A stretch of 64,000 nt of DNA from Ostrinia nubilalis (taxonomy: Eukaryota > Arthropoda > Insecta > Lepidoptera > Crambidae), in the NCBI RefSeq assembly GCF_963855985.1, contig NC_087098.1:15396501-15460500 (forward strand), written 5' to 3'. Below, in pieces: positions 11,001 to 21,644 of this stretch; position 1 is the stretch's first letter; every line of letters starts with the position of its first letter. The notes beneath the pieces are model-generated. The model had not been told where the DNA came from and made no database searches. It was given only the letters and a program-made list of their open reading frames with translations. Made by a program: the position numbers and the translations under genes.

Positions 11001-14000
11001 TCCAAAACTCTTCACAAACCTTGAACAAAGCACGTACAACATTGAAATAAATCAATCAATCAACAGTGATGCATATTATGAAGAATTATTTTCTCACGTT
11101 GGTCATGATCGCTCACCGTATGATCCAGTAAAAAAGTATGGGTCTCATAATTTAAATGTGACAGCAACAAACAAAAACAAGCACGAAAAATTTGAGATGG
11201 ATGAGAAAACTGACTGCAGTAATAAAATTGTACTTATCAATAGTGAAATTGATCATGCTGTAGATGAAGATTTGATTAGTTATGAAAGTACTTATAAGCA
11301 ACAGAATAAAGAAAATGTTTCACATCAACTAAGTAAAGAGAATATTCCCATTGATCATAGCTCACAGTCCGATAGACATATTGATGGCGATTTGGACGAA
11401 AAGTATAAATTTTGTAAGCACAGGTGTCGTTCTAATAAAACTCAAAAGAATGTCAATAGACTACGGGTTCCTAGATCTTTGATATTATACAAAAGGTTGA
11501 AATTAAAAGAGGCACTAATTAACTTAGCTTCTGCAACTTGTACTGGGACACGGCAGAATTTGGAGCCTCAAAGTTTTCAGGTTAGCAATAGGGCTCTAAT
11601 TACGAATAGTACTACTCAAGATGAGCAATTCCCAAGAGAAAAACGCGAGACTACCTCAACTTCTACCGATATGTTGGGGAGCTATGAGCATTCAAGATTT
11701 ACACAACCGATACAGGTGCGTTTATCATTATACTTACTATACTTTGATACTGTTTGATGATGGTCATAGTACGCAGAACTGACGGCCGATGGGGCAGAAA
11801 GGTGGGACGCAGCGTGGGACGTCCACCTACAAGGTGGACCGACGACATCGTAAAGGTAGCAGGGAAGCGCTGGACGCAGACCGCTGCCAATCGATCAACA
11901 TGGAAAGCATTGGGGGAGGCCTATGTTCAGCAGTGGACGTCCTATGGCTGAAATGATGATGATGATGATGATGTTCGTTCGTTTCAGCCGAAAGACGTTC
12001 ACTGCTGGATAAAGGCCTCCCCCAAGGATTTCTACAAAGACCGGTCCTGCGCCGCTCGCATCCAAACAGATGCCGTTTGATGATGTATTTTTCTGATATT
12101 CTATCAAATTGATGAAAAAATAAGGAAGGTTTCGGCTGATACTTTATAATTTATCTTTTCAGGCTGATCAAACATTGGAAAATTCATCTTGGTCGATACT
12201 GAAGAAAAATTGCATATTAAATACACCGTATTTGAAAAATAAAGGGTTTTCCATAATGCCACCATTGCTGCTGGAAGTAAAAGATACTCTTCGAGCTATA
12301 TCCAGGCAGAGTGGGGAGGCGGGAAGATCTGACGCGAACAATGAAGTGAAAGTCACAGGCCATGGAAATAAAGCCTTGGTGAGCTTTTTATTTTCATAAA
12401 CATTCCTCAGGCATAAACCTGTCTAAATACTATAATAATTGATGTTATGTTTTCAGCTCAAATTGCAAACAGAGGTGAATAGGTTGTGGGAATCGTCAGT
12501 GCCCCAATCGTCGGATGAATCGGCGAGCAAAACAAGAAGTCCGATGTTAAAAGTAAGCCACGTAAATTTATTTAAAAATATTTATTAATTCATTCATGTA
12601 ATGCTTTACCGTAAACGAACTAAAGTCGCTGACATAGCCCGACGGATTAGCAAGCTGAAGTAGCAGTGGGCAGGGCACGTAGTACGCAGAACTGACGGCC
12701 GATGGGGCAGCGAGGTTCTGGAATGGAGGCTGCGTACCGGAAAACGCAGCGTGGGACGTCCACTTACAAGGTGGACCGACGACCTGATAAAGGTAGCAGG
12801 AAGGCGCTGGATGCAGGCCGCTACCAACCGTGCGATGTGGAAGTCATTGGGGGAGGCCTATGTTCAGCAGTGGACGTCCTGTGGCTGAAATGATAATGAT
12901 GATGATGATGAATGCTTTTATTTTGTTTTCAGAGTAAATTAGATTTGAGAGCAAAAAGCTTCAACGTTGCGTCGTCTCAAACTTGCAACGTAACAAGTAG
13001 CGTAGAAAAAGCGGTGGATTGCATGGATAATACTTTTTCTGTGGTAAATATTCCACTTGGTGTAACAGCATTCTTGCCGAGCCTATGTCCGGAAAAGCCA
13101 TTTCTTTAAAATAACTTTTATAATGTTGTCGCTATCGGAATTTATAAACCGCCGTGTAACATTATGGCAAAATTTAACAAAGATTGTAACTATAGTCTAT
13201 CCAATATAGCTTGATTAGAATGACAGCTGTCATCAAAAGTAACGACATAACTTTGTAATAGCGATCAATGAGAGCTAAATATTGGCGGACAAGAAATAAT
13301 TCACGTCTGACCTACAAACAATATTTTCGACGACAGTGCTTCCAATAAAAATGATAATTTCGTGTAAATGCAGCGTTAAATTACACCAATAAGTAGTAAT
13401 TCGAAATTATAAAAATCAAGCTAGAGTATTAACGACGTCTCTACAAGGTTATCTCGAGTTACAAAAATGTTAGTGTTGGGACATATCGACAAATGTCATA
13501 TTAAATTAAAACCATGGGGTCCAAGCGCTCGTTCCTTTTATAAGGAACTGGCAAAGAGGCTCACCGAGGTGACCGGTGATCAAAAGGCTGGCAGCTATTT
13601 CGGCCAGAGAATTAGCCTGGCCATTCAACGTGGCAATGCTGCCAGCCTTTTGTGCACCATTCCTGACTGCGGCGCTGGGGGTGAAGTATTTTTTATTTTG
13701 TAAATAGTTTTTATCAATAGTAATTTTAAAATTTTAGTTTTTAAGTCATTTTAAATTAAAACTATTTTTTTTAACATATTTAACAAATTTTTTTTCTAAC
13801 TAATTTTTTAACATATTTAAGTCAAGTTATACGTTTTTCTAAATGTTCACTATTAAAAACCAAAAAACATTTCATTCTTAAATAATCAAACATCGGAAAT
13901 CAATCACCGGTAATTTTTTGGGTATTCATAGCACCGTTGCTCTAGAAGAGATGCCCACCGCCCTCTAGCGGGAAGAAAAAACCACTGAAGAACACTGATG

Positions 14001-14966
14001 ATAATGACTACGACTTAGGTTGTACACCCTTGACATGAATTTTAAATTTTACTGTCTTTAAATTTAAATCATAATTGTCATTTTTATGAATAAAGATATA
14101 TGAAGAAAAATTGGGTGCATTTTTTCATATCATTTTTTCGAAAACTTATCGATACATCTATGTGAACCGTACGAAACATACCCATCACTAGTCACATTCG
14201 TTTGATAGCCGTCATTCTAATCAAGCTATATTGGATAGACTATAAGTAACCTCATTCACGTTGTCCTGTAATTTATACTTTCGACAAATTTTCACAGGTG
14301 GGAAAAAGTAGCTGTGATACTTTTAAGGTGAAGTTTCTTGGCCTCAGAAGAGTTTCAGATCACACGGTTCTTGTCAAATGGAAAGCACCTCCAAACGTGT
14401 CAAGAGTTCAAGGGTATGAGGTAAGTAATTATGTCTACTTTGAAGTGTTTTTTAAGACTTTCAATAAGATAGGAGTCTATACAAGATGGTCTTTATTCTC
14501 AGTTCCAGAGATGTCTTTAACTAGTTCCCTGAGCATTCAATGATCAATGAGGCGGGCTCCTTTGTGTCTAAAAAGGGAAAATGAAAAATTATGGCGCTTT
14601 TCAGCGATTATGTTTAACTGTTAATATTGAAAGGTTGTCTTGACCGTAGAACTTTAGGCACCTGCATAGAGTGTTCCGCGAGAATGGGAGCTAAAGCTAC
14701 GTTACTTACTCGAGACTAGATTTTTCGTTATCCTAGGTGAACGACAAACGAACGTTAGTTTTTTAAAAACAACAATTCTCTTTCAGTTGCTCGTGGACGG
14801 GCGTGCAGTTCAAAAGATTTTGAGCCCCACTCGCTGCATGGCGGTGGTGACGTGTCTGCCGCACATCGAGAGGGTGCTCATCACAATCCGGACGCTGCTC
14901 CCCCCAGGGCTCGACCGCCCCCACTATCCCTCCGCTACCATTGTATACCAGCCGCGCGCAAAGTAA
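8065..14966 (+). CDS. Cys-rich CxC-repeat protein with C-terminal fibronectin-III-like domain, six exons
   Basis: Exons read from splice signals: 8065-11715, 12163-12378, 12457-12552, 12933-13043, 14298-14420, 14787-14966. Every junction is phase 0 and the frame stays open for 1,458 codons, which supports the model; the exon 4 donor could instead be in GGT|GTAACA a few codons on. Residues ~215-590 carry twelve repeats of the form CxCxxC[ED]CxxC (for example CKCKPCECKDC, CDCDPCDCLKC, CQCSPCDCGEC), a spacing suited to clustered metal binding or disulfides. There is no signal peptide or membrane segment. Residues ~620-1200 are Asn/Ser/Lys-rich and look disordered. The last two exons encode a beta-sandwich-like stretch: FKVKFLGLRRVSDHTVLVKW, then GYELLVDGRAV, ending YQPRAK, typical of a fibronectin-III fold. 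I do not recognise the family. Function unknown; zinc binding and a scaffold role are inference. Introns 1, 3 and 4 contain transposons. Confidence 0.85.
11757..11972 (+). repeat. RTE 3' fragment in intron 1 of the Cys-rich gene, internally deleted
   Basis: Carries the RTE coding tail (ACTGACGGCCGATGGGGCAG, GTCCACCTACAAGGTGGACC) and ends with CAGTGGACGTCCTATGGCTG and an ATGATGATG run. Compared with 12612-12912 it lacks about 25 bases after GGGGCAGAAAGGT. Confidence 0.8.
11974..12068 (-). repeat. RTE 3' fragment of a second subfamily, tail-to-tail with the previous one
   Basis: Minus-strand 3' end: TTTCAGCCGAAAGACGTTCA, CTGCTGGATAAAGGCCTCCC. It joins the preceding plus-strand fragment at the GATGAT run, so two insertions share one microsatellite. 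Confidence 0.75.
12612..12912 (+). repeat. RTE 3' fragment in intron 3 of the Cys-rich gene
   Basis: About 300 bp of RTE C-terminal coding DNA (WAGHVVRRTDGRWG-like region, then RPLTRWTDDL-like) with an in-frame TAG early in the fragment, ending CAGTGGACGTCCTGTGGCTG and an ATGATGATG run. It makes up most of the 380-bp intron. Confidence 0.85.
13193..14242. mobile_element. 1,050-bp TIR element inside intron 4 of the Cys-rich gene
   Basis: Terminal inverted repeats of about 42 bp: TAGTCTATCCAATATAGCTT then GATTAGAATGAC at the left and its inverse at the right, with flanking TA on each side (13191-13192, 14243-14244). It accounts for most of intron 4, whose remainder (~200 bp) matches the size of the neighbouring introns. 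It contains one short open frame (13467-13703). The superfamily is not certain; a TA duplication points to Tc1/mariner-type mobilisation. Confidence 0.8.
13467..13703 (+). CDS. 78-codon open frame within the intron 4 TIR element, unknown function
   Basis: Starts at an ATG and reads PWGPSARSFYKELAKRLTEV, then QRISLAIQRGNAASLL, ending in a hydrophobic EVFFIL after the GC-rich core. The central ~55 codons have higher GC and an amphipathic, folded-protein look unlike the AT-rich flanks, so they probably derive from a real coding exon or a longer transposon ORF. I recall similar IQRGNAAS phrases in invertebrate transposon-associated proteins but cannot name the family. No DDE or RT motif is visible. 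Possibly a captured or decayed fragment. Confidence 0.4.
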   Translation: MLVLGHIDKCHIKLKPWGPSARSFYKELAKRLTEVTGDQKAGSYFGQRISLAIQRGNAASLLCTIPDCGAGGEVFFIL

Positions 14967-15009
14967 AAATAGTTCGGAATCAAACTGTAATAATAATATA
15001 AACTTTGCA

Positions 15010-15015
15010 AATAAA
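15010..15015 (+). promoter_or_regulatory. Polyadenylation signal of the Cys-rich/FN3 gene
   Basis: AATAAA 44 bases after the TAA stop, in an A-rich context. Confidence 0.6.
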
Positions 15016-15266
15016 AAACATTTTTATTCAAAACTATCTTCTGTCCGCTTCGCCCACCTGAATTTCGGACTGGCACAGAAAGTTTATCTTTCAAAACACT
15101 ACACGTGCATGGCAAACTACTAAAAAAAGTGTTTCAAAGAATTATTTGCGATCAGATACGTAAAATGTGCTCCTATAATTCGTTATAAGAACTTTTATCC
15201 CGGAAGAAGTCTGGAAGAAGTTAAAAGGCAAATAAATAATTAATACTTTTTAATTTCCTTTAAAAG

Positions 15267-15398
15267 CAGAGGGCACCACGATCTGCATTAATTTTGATTG
15301 TGGCATAACAAACAGTTTGTGCTCATCGGCTGTTAAAGATCAAAGTATAATATTTGGGCTCCAGTAAAATTCATTTGGGCCGATCAAAGCGCCCTCTG
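15267..15398. mobile_element. Small MITE, 132 bp
   Basis: Ends CAGAGGGCACCACGATC and (inverse of right end) CAGAGGGCGCTTTGATC form imperfect ~17-bp terminal inverted repeats. No clear target duplication was seen, so the class is open. Confidence 0.5.
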
Positions 15399-15629
15399 TA
15401 CCAATTTGACGTAACAATAGTCATTGGTCTTGTTATTTTTGATTTGGGAATTAATTGGGCAAATAAATGGAAGATGACGGATCTTTTGGGATTTGTTCTG
15501 TGTGTGTCAGAAGGGGAAATCGATGGGACATAATTGACCTTCGACAAGTATACCACTTTTTCTTTACCATAACTGTTGTTTCAATATCCACTCAAGAAAG
15601 CAGTTGTAAAGTTTTAAAAAGCCAACCTA

Positions 15630-15870
15630 TAATATAAAAATGAAACGCAAAATGTGTTGGTAAGCGCATAACTCAACAACGCCTGGACCAATTTTATTTC
15701 ACCAATTCTTTTTTTTATGTTCTTTGAAGTCCTCAGATCATAGAAGGGAATTGAAGTCCAAGGAATGATGGTTTTTATGGCGAGAATAATTCGAAAATTT
15801 CCGGGAAAACCCTAAAGACAGCCCTTTTCTTTTTCCCCTACAAACGAGTTACAAACGTTTTCTAACTAAA
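15630..15870 (+). repeat. Helitron-like lepidopteran repeat
   Basis: Carries the family phrases ATAAAAATGAAACGCAAAAT, AACTCAACAACGCCTGGACC, GGTTTTTATGGCGAGAATAA and GGGAAAACCCTAAAGACAGC. Ends are indistinct; class from known family resemblance. Confidence 0.55.
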
Positions 15871-15991
15871 ATGTAGAGTCAATTCGAACTTAATTGCTAT
15901 TTAATAAAGTTCACATTCAATTACAAGCACTCACTGTTGTCTAAGCAATATTTTTGACAGAACGAAGTCTGTTAGTGTCATAAAAAGAAAT

Positions 15992-16025
15992 ATACAGGGT
16001 GTTTGTTTGTTTGTTTACCCTGTAT
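15992..16025. repeat. Perfect 9-bp hairpin around a (GTTT)n loop
   Basis: ATACAGGGT and ACCCTGTAT flank a 16-base GTTTGTTTGTTTGTTT-like loop. Confidence 0.6.
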
Positions 16026-16205
16026 TATAAGATATTAATACTAATACCAGGCCTGTTCATCTCCGCGAGTTTACATCGAAAACAAAACACGCACGATTGC
16101 CCCCTACAAGAGTACTATTCGACAAGGCCTCACATACGAGCGAACATTGACTCACGCACGCGTATTCTTGTGTATGATGGAAAAAAATAAAGAAAATGGT
16201 GTACT

Positions 16206-16287
16206 AAATACTGTGCAGTATTTAACTGCCTAAATAATAATAAAAACACAGAATGTACTTTTTTAAGTTGCCTCAAGACACTGAGAG
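16206..16287 (+). pseudogene. THAP zinc-finger fragment, frameshifted
   Basis: Reads KYCAVFNCLNNNKNTECTF and then, after loss of one T in the T run at 16259-16264, KLPQDTER, the C-x4-C start and the FP-like mid part of a THAP (C2CH) DNA-binding domain. It is followed by GTAAATAAG, where THAP exons commonly end. The second Cys/His half is missing. THAP domains occur in P-element transposases and in host regulators; the frameshift and truncation suggest a dead piece. Confidence 0.5.
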
Positions 16288-16289
16288 GT

Positions 16290-16800
16290 AAATAAGTAGT
16301 TAAGGCCGGGTAGCAGAGAAAATGGCGAAAATGAGGTTTTCATTTTTCATTTTTGAGGTACTAAACAGTAAAATAAAAGGCTAAGATTTTTATTGGGCAT
16401 AGTTGAGGATATTTTCTAGGGCTATTAACGGATGGAAACACGATTTGATGAAGTTGACTCGATAGAATAAATTCCCAAAGTTACCTCTATTCGTTTTCTA
16501 TTTATGGTTTTATTTTTTAAATAAGCGATTTGAGATTCTAAATCTTTTACTAAACTAAAGTTCAGAAATAACTTGAGGGCTTTTAACGGATGAAATTTTT
16601 ATATTGCGTCTTATTTAGTTACTATGTTAAAAAATGTGGAAAAAATCGTCCATGACGGCTTGGACAATCTCAATCAGTCGCGCGGTGGCGCTTACGGAGG
16701 ACGGACGCGTGTCAGTTTTTTGGCCGTGACAGTTCGCGATTTGTCAATATTTTTGACAATGATGACTTTGATGAGTCACAGTATAATAATATCAGTGTTA
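16290..16800. other. Non-coding between THAP fragment and TIR element
   Basis: Contains two similar phrases, GGGCTATTAACGGATGGAA and GGGCTTTTAACGGATGAAA, about 155 bases apart (16418 and 16579), suggesting an old local duplication. No gene. Confidence 0.4.
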
Positions 16801-17543
16801 TAGCCCGACCAGGAACATAAAAACCCTCGCCATGTTGCGGAAAACGAATGGTACTAATTTCTTTTAATGGCAACAGTAACTGAAAACTTCATTGACTTGT
16901 CACCTTGCATGTCAGTCTATTGCTGTCAAAGTGTAAACAAACTTTATTTTAAATGTGTGCAATTGATTTTGTGAATTAAATTGCTAAAATCTTTTTAAAG
17001 TCGTGAAAGAAAAGTGGTTCACAATGTGTTAAAGTATTTGTCGAAGAGAAATACTAAGGGTTCGGACAATATTTTCATTGAATAATGTTTCCGACAAAGG
17101 TTGTCAAATTGACTGACATGTTTATCGTATAGTACAGTCCACTATGAAAATTAGCTGTGGTTTGTTTCAACTACCTATTTTAAAGTTTTTTGTCACTTTC
17201 TAAGTGTTGAATTTTATGGAAGTGGGAAAGAAGTACCGAGTTTGATGCGTTCATGAGCAGACATTGTAGTTGAATATTCAAGTTCTGAATTTGATTATTG
17301 ATGAATAATAAAATAAATCCTACTAGCTCGATTGATGGTTTCATTTAATTTATTTAAACCAGGTTACCTATAATAATATTTTTTCGTTAATTTATGAAAA
17401 TATCAAATTAGCCCGTAATCCTGAATCCTGATACATAAAGTTAGCCTATTAATTTAACACAGGTACGACTGTACTCAGTGTTGCACTATCAAATGCAATT
17501 GAGGCGCCTCTATGCCAGGGTTTTTATGTTCCTGGTCAGGCTA
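16801..17543. mobile_element. 743-bp non-autonomous TIR element, TA-flanked
   Basis: Ends TAGCCCGACCAGGAACATAA and inverse TAGCCTGACCAGGAACATAA give ~32-bp terminal inverted repeats, flanked by TA on both sides (16799-16800, 17544-17545). The interior has no open frame of note. Tc1/mariner-type duplication; non-autonomous. Confidence 0.8.
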
Positions 17544-17770
17544 TACTGGAGAAAGCTTAAATTTTTGATAATTAAAAATTATCAATTTTGTCTACCTATT
17601 GAAATTTAAATCGTTCGCATCCTTTTAAACGAAGACTCTACTCATGATACATAGTACATTCCTCAAATATGAGACAAAACCAATGAGTTAAAATTACATT
17701 TTAATAGTACCTACATACAATCGTCTTACACTCTTTAGAAGAGCACACTGACACAAATAAATAATAAAAA

Positions 17771-18660
17771 ATACTGTCTAAGGTCTGTAGCTAAAGGTCT
17801 AAGCTGTAAGATAGAAGAATCTTCTAGCCAAAAAGATGGCAGATGCAGCAGATGTCAACAGATTTAAAACTGGAGTTCATATGACTCCTTGTAGACTTGA
17901 GTCTCTAGAGCGTCCCTTCCTCCACCATGCGTAAGAATGTTTCAAAAATACTGTCTAAGGTCTGTAGCTAAAGGTCTAAGCCGTAAGATAGAAGAAACTT
18001 ATAGCCAAAAACATGGCAGATGCAGCAGATATCAACGGATTTAAAACTGGAGTTCATGTGTATCCTTGTAGTTTTGAGTCTCTAGAGCAGTGGTTCTTAA
18101 CCTTTAAGTCATGAGGGCCCATTTTACCAAATTTCTGTCTTGTCAGGGACCACCTCATAATCGGTCAAAACCAGTTTGACTGCAAAAATCAGTTAAAAGT
18201 GGTTTTGACCAAGGTGTGCAAGTGCACATCGTGGACCACTTGGAATGCCTCCAGGGACCACCAGTGGTCCGCGGACCACCGGTTAAGAGCCACTGCTCTA
18301 GAGCGTCCCTTCCTCCACCATGCGTAAGAATGTTTCAAAAATACTGTCTAAGGTCTGTAGCTAAAGGTCTAAGCTGCAAGATAGAAGAATCTTCTAGCCA
18401 AAAAGATGGCAGATGCAGCAGATGTCAACGGATTTAAAACTTGGAGTTCATGTGACTCCTTCTAGACTTGAGTCTCTAGAGCGTCCCTTCCTCCACCATG
18501 CTTAAAAGTTTTCCAAAAATACTGTCTGAGGTCTGTAATAAAAGTCTAAACTGCAAGATAGAAGAATGAATCTTTTAGCCAAAAACATGGCAGATGCATG
18601 CAGCATATATCAACGGATTTAAGACTGGACTGGCACCACCTTGCAATGTCATCCTCTCAT
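17771..18660 (+). repeat. Tandem repeat, ~177-178-bp unit, about four copies
   Basis: Unit starts ATACTGTCTAAGGTCTGTAG at 17771, 17948, 18341 and 18519. Spacings are 177, 393 and 178; the middle value equals 177 plus a 208-bp insertion and its 8-bp target duplication. The last copy is degraded and ends near an AATAAA-containing AT tract. Origin of the unit unknown; no open frame is shared by the copies. Confidence 0.85.
18088..18295. mobile_element. hAT-type MITE, 208 bp, with exact 8-bp target duplication
   Basis: TIRs CAGTGGTTCTTAACC and inverse CAGTGGCTCTTAACC, flanked on each side by CTCTAGAG (18080-18087 and 18296-18303). Eight-base duplications and CAGTGG-type ends are hallmarks of hAT elements. 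It interrupts the second copy of the 178-bp tandem repeat. Confidence 0.92.
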
Positions 18661-20796
18661 TGTTATCTGTAATGTAAATTATTTTTAAAATGTATTTAAA
18701 AAATAAAATGTTCGTTTTATTATTTCAATAAATCTGACCTCTCAACTCAACTACACTACACAAACACCTTTGTTCGCAACTGTACTGACGAAACCTCGAT
18801 ATTATACCGTTCATTTAAGATGGCAAGCCTTATGTATGGAACGGTCGCTTTTTTGTAACCTTTATAATTTGGTCAGCTTATAGAAGAATTCCTGATATTT
18901 TTTTGCAGTTCGATAACTTTCTTATAAGTCGTAATATAAAGCTGAAATTAACAGGATAGCTTATTCAAGGAACATTTTAATTTGTCCATTGTATGCCATG
19001 TTCCCTTGTTATAAGGGAATCGCGTATTCGGCCACAAAAGTAGGACTGTTAAAATAAATTAGATTTCTTGAAATCTCTCTTTTGCGCAAAGCCACATCAT
19101 TTATATTTACTGTGGTTATAAAGGTGTACCAAGGGTACATGCTTCACCTTTTTATTCGATTGTAAGAGTACTGGTTTACTCACAAATCCGTTTTATCTGA
19201 TTTTCGAAATCTTTTAATTACACTGGTGTTTATCATTCAAATCAATGACTAATGTTTGAACTAATTTGGACATAATATGTTAGTATGTTATCAAGGTCTA
19301 TCATTGGTATTTTTTTCAAACTTCTGCGTTGAGCCATTTACGAGATCTGGGACATCACAAAACATTACCCCAGCAAAATTCTAAATAACTTGAGAACCGG
19401 AACACGAACAAATTTTGCTATTCGTGGACAAATTACTACGCAACAAGAGCTATCTATCCATGTATTTGGTTTCGGGATAGAACGACTTTAAAAAAAAATT
19501 GCCAGGGTAATGTTTGAAACGTTACCCCAGCAAAATCTGTTTTTTCCTAATAACTTTAAAACTATAATTTGAACGAATTTTGCTATTAGTGGACAAATTT
19601 CTGCTCACGATGGACTAATTATCTGCTATACTCTCGACTCTCTAAAGCACAACATTTATAAAAATTTTGCTGCGGTGATGCACTCCAGGTAACCGTGTGT
19701 GATGCTTATTGCTCATAGTGATTTTCGATACAGAGCCCCGTACAATCCGTACATACGTTATACACAAATTATACCCAGACCAATACAAACAAATATGTAT
19801 GCAATTTTAGTATGATATTTTTATTTATTAATAAACAAAAAGACTGAACAAAATTGATGCGTGTACTGATTAATGTAATTAACCACATGCAAAGCTTTGT
19901 GAATTGCAACAACTATAATTTATTATCCAAGCTCTAAATAATCGCTACTACGAGTAACTGATCATAAAATGTTTTTCCAATCGCTCAAGCTCCCGAGGAT
20001 CTACCGATAGGTCGGGTGACGTAATCTTGAAATTCTTTTAGCCGGCGCGGAACTTCCGGAAGGTCGGGTGACGCCACGCCTCTTTGAACCGTGTTTACTT
20101 TGGCAGTTATATTCTATATTTATTCGATTCTAAAATATATTCCCAAAAATAATTTGTATCACTTGGATATGATTTGTATTAGAAAGTGTGACGCTTGAAC
20201 GGAAGGAAGTCAACCTAACCTAACCAACTGCGTATTTCTATACTGTGTAGCCGCGAGAGCTCTTTGGCGCGCTGTCTTCGGCGAAGAATTGCGCGCGCAG
20301 ATTTTGACAGCGCGAAATACCTACTTTAGCAGAAATACCAAGCCTTAATATTATTCATGATAATTCATGCTAAATCATGTATTTCCTCCGCCATTTTCTG
20401 CAGATTGGCACCTCACGTCACATCATTTTACCGAAGTCAGCCCTATAGCTTCGGCGCAGTACCGATCACTGACGTTTGTCAACAAAACTTCTGACAAACT
20501 TGCTTGACTCTTGAGACAAGCTAAATTACACCATATTGTTAATGACATTGAGCATACATTTTTTTAAATACCTTCGCGAAGTAAAACTTCTGTACGTAGT
20601 ACTTATTATTATTCCGTGCTAATACTCTATTTCTATTTATGAGCTACGTCATTGACAATACGAGGTCTAGGACATCTAGATGGTTAACGGTAGCGACACT
20701 TTATTATTACCTAATAACATAGTGGATGCTTCTAGGTCATCGGGTCTTTTAATATCTAGCATACATAGTTATTGTCCTTTTATAATATTGTAATTC
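18661..20796. other. Gene-free stretch with a local direct duplication
   Basis: Two similar blocks near 19365-19440 and 19540-19615 share TTACCCCAGCAAAAT, then GAACAAATTTTGCTATT and GTGGACAAATT, an old direct duplication. Around 20000-20100 GGTCGGGTGACG occurs twice, and 20240-20310 is rich in CpG with GCGCGC runs. No open frame, exon pair or RNA gene was recognised. Confidence 0.45.
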
Positions 20797-20999
20797 TTGC
20801 TTTTGCCCGCGGCTTTACCCGCGTAAAGTTTATGTTATTATATATGTAATAACCTATTTATGTTATTCTGGGTTATTCACAATACTGTAAAGTTTCATCA
20901 ATGTCTGTTCAGTTGTTTTTACATGAAAGAGTAACAAACATGTTAACATCCAGATATCCAACAATCTAACATGCACACAAACTTTCGCATTTATAATAC
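20797..20999 (-). repeat. Helitron-like short repeat
   Basis: Inverse orientation: the CGCGGGTAAAGCCGCGGGCA phrase is at the left and CATTTATAATACTAG at the right. Confidence 0.6.
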
Positions 21000-21243
21000 T
21001 AGCGGCCGCCCGCGACTTCGTACGGGTGGATCCCGTTTTACCCCCTTAGGGATTGAATTTTGCAAAATCCCGTCTTAGTGAGCACCTACGTTCTAAAAGA
21101 GGTTCTAATCTACGTTCTTCAAACTTTTGCATGGGGGTTCCATGCAAAAGTTGAGACTCCTAGCACTTGTAGTTTCTGAGATTTCGTGATGAGTGAGTGA
21201 GTCAGTCAGTCAGTGACCTTTCACTTTTATATTAGGAAGTAGG
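21000..21243 (-). repeat. Helitron-like short repeat, second copy head-to-tail
   Basis: Same family as the plus-strand copy at 43170-43375: shared phrases AATCCCGTCTTAGTGAGCAC (right-to-left orientation), CATGGGGGTTCC, ATTTCGTGATGAGTGAGTGA. It abuts the preceding copy directly at ACTAGC. Confidence 0.65.
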
Positions 21244-21450
21244 ATGAATTTCCATACAAACCTCACTTATGGCGAAAATGTATTAAATAACAATATAGAG
21301 ATTGTAGAGACTAAATGACAATGGTTGATTAACAAACAAAGAATGGCTCGTCTGCCACGTATCACATAAAAATACGCATTGGAAAATGGCAATGTTGTAT
21401 TGACTTTACAAGGTCTGCTTAGTTTGGGGCTAACTAAGTAATTGGATGTC

Positions 21451-21614
21451 ATCATCATCATCATCATCATTTCAGCCATAGGACGTCCACTGCTGAACAT
21501 AGGCCTCCCCTAATGCTTTCCACGTTGATCGATTGGTAGCGGCCTGCAGCCTGCATCCAGCGCTTCCCTGCTACCTTTACGATGTCGTAGGTCCACCTTG
21601 TAGGTGGAGGCCTT
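21451..21614 (-). mobile_element. Short RTE insertion, 164 bp, with 13-bp target duplication
   Basis: GTAATTGGATGTC occurs at 21438-21450 and again at 21615-21627, bracketing a minus-strand RTE 3' end that starts with the (CAT)n tail and TTTCAGCCATAGGACGTCCA. A clear 5'-truncated target-primed insertion. Confidence 0.88.
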
Positions 21615-21644
21615 GTAATTGGATGTCGAAGTTATTAAAATTAC

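Noticed and set aside
12912..13109. Terminal exon reading on to a stop at 13107-13109 in place of splicing to the FN3 exons
   Set aside because: A phase-0 donor at 13044 joins in frame to a good acceptor at 14297, and the next two exons make a coherent domain; the read-through end has no such support. It remains a possible alternative isoform.
17700..18660. CRISPR-like array at the 178-bp repeats or the gypsy motif array
   Set aside because: Units and spacers are the wrong size and the DNA is clearly eukaryotic.
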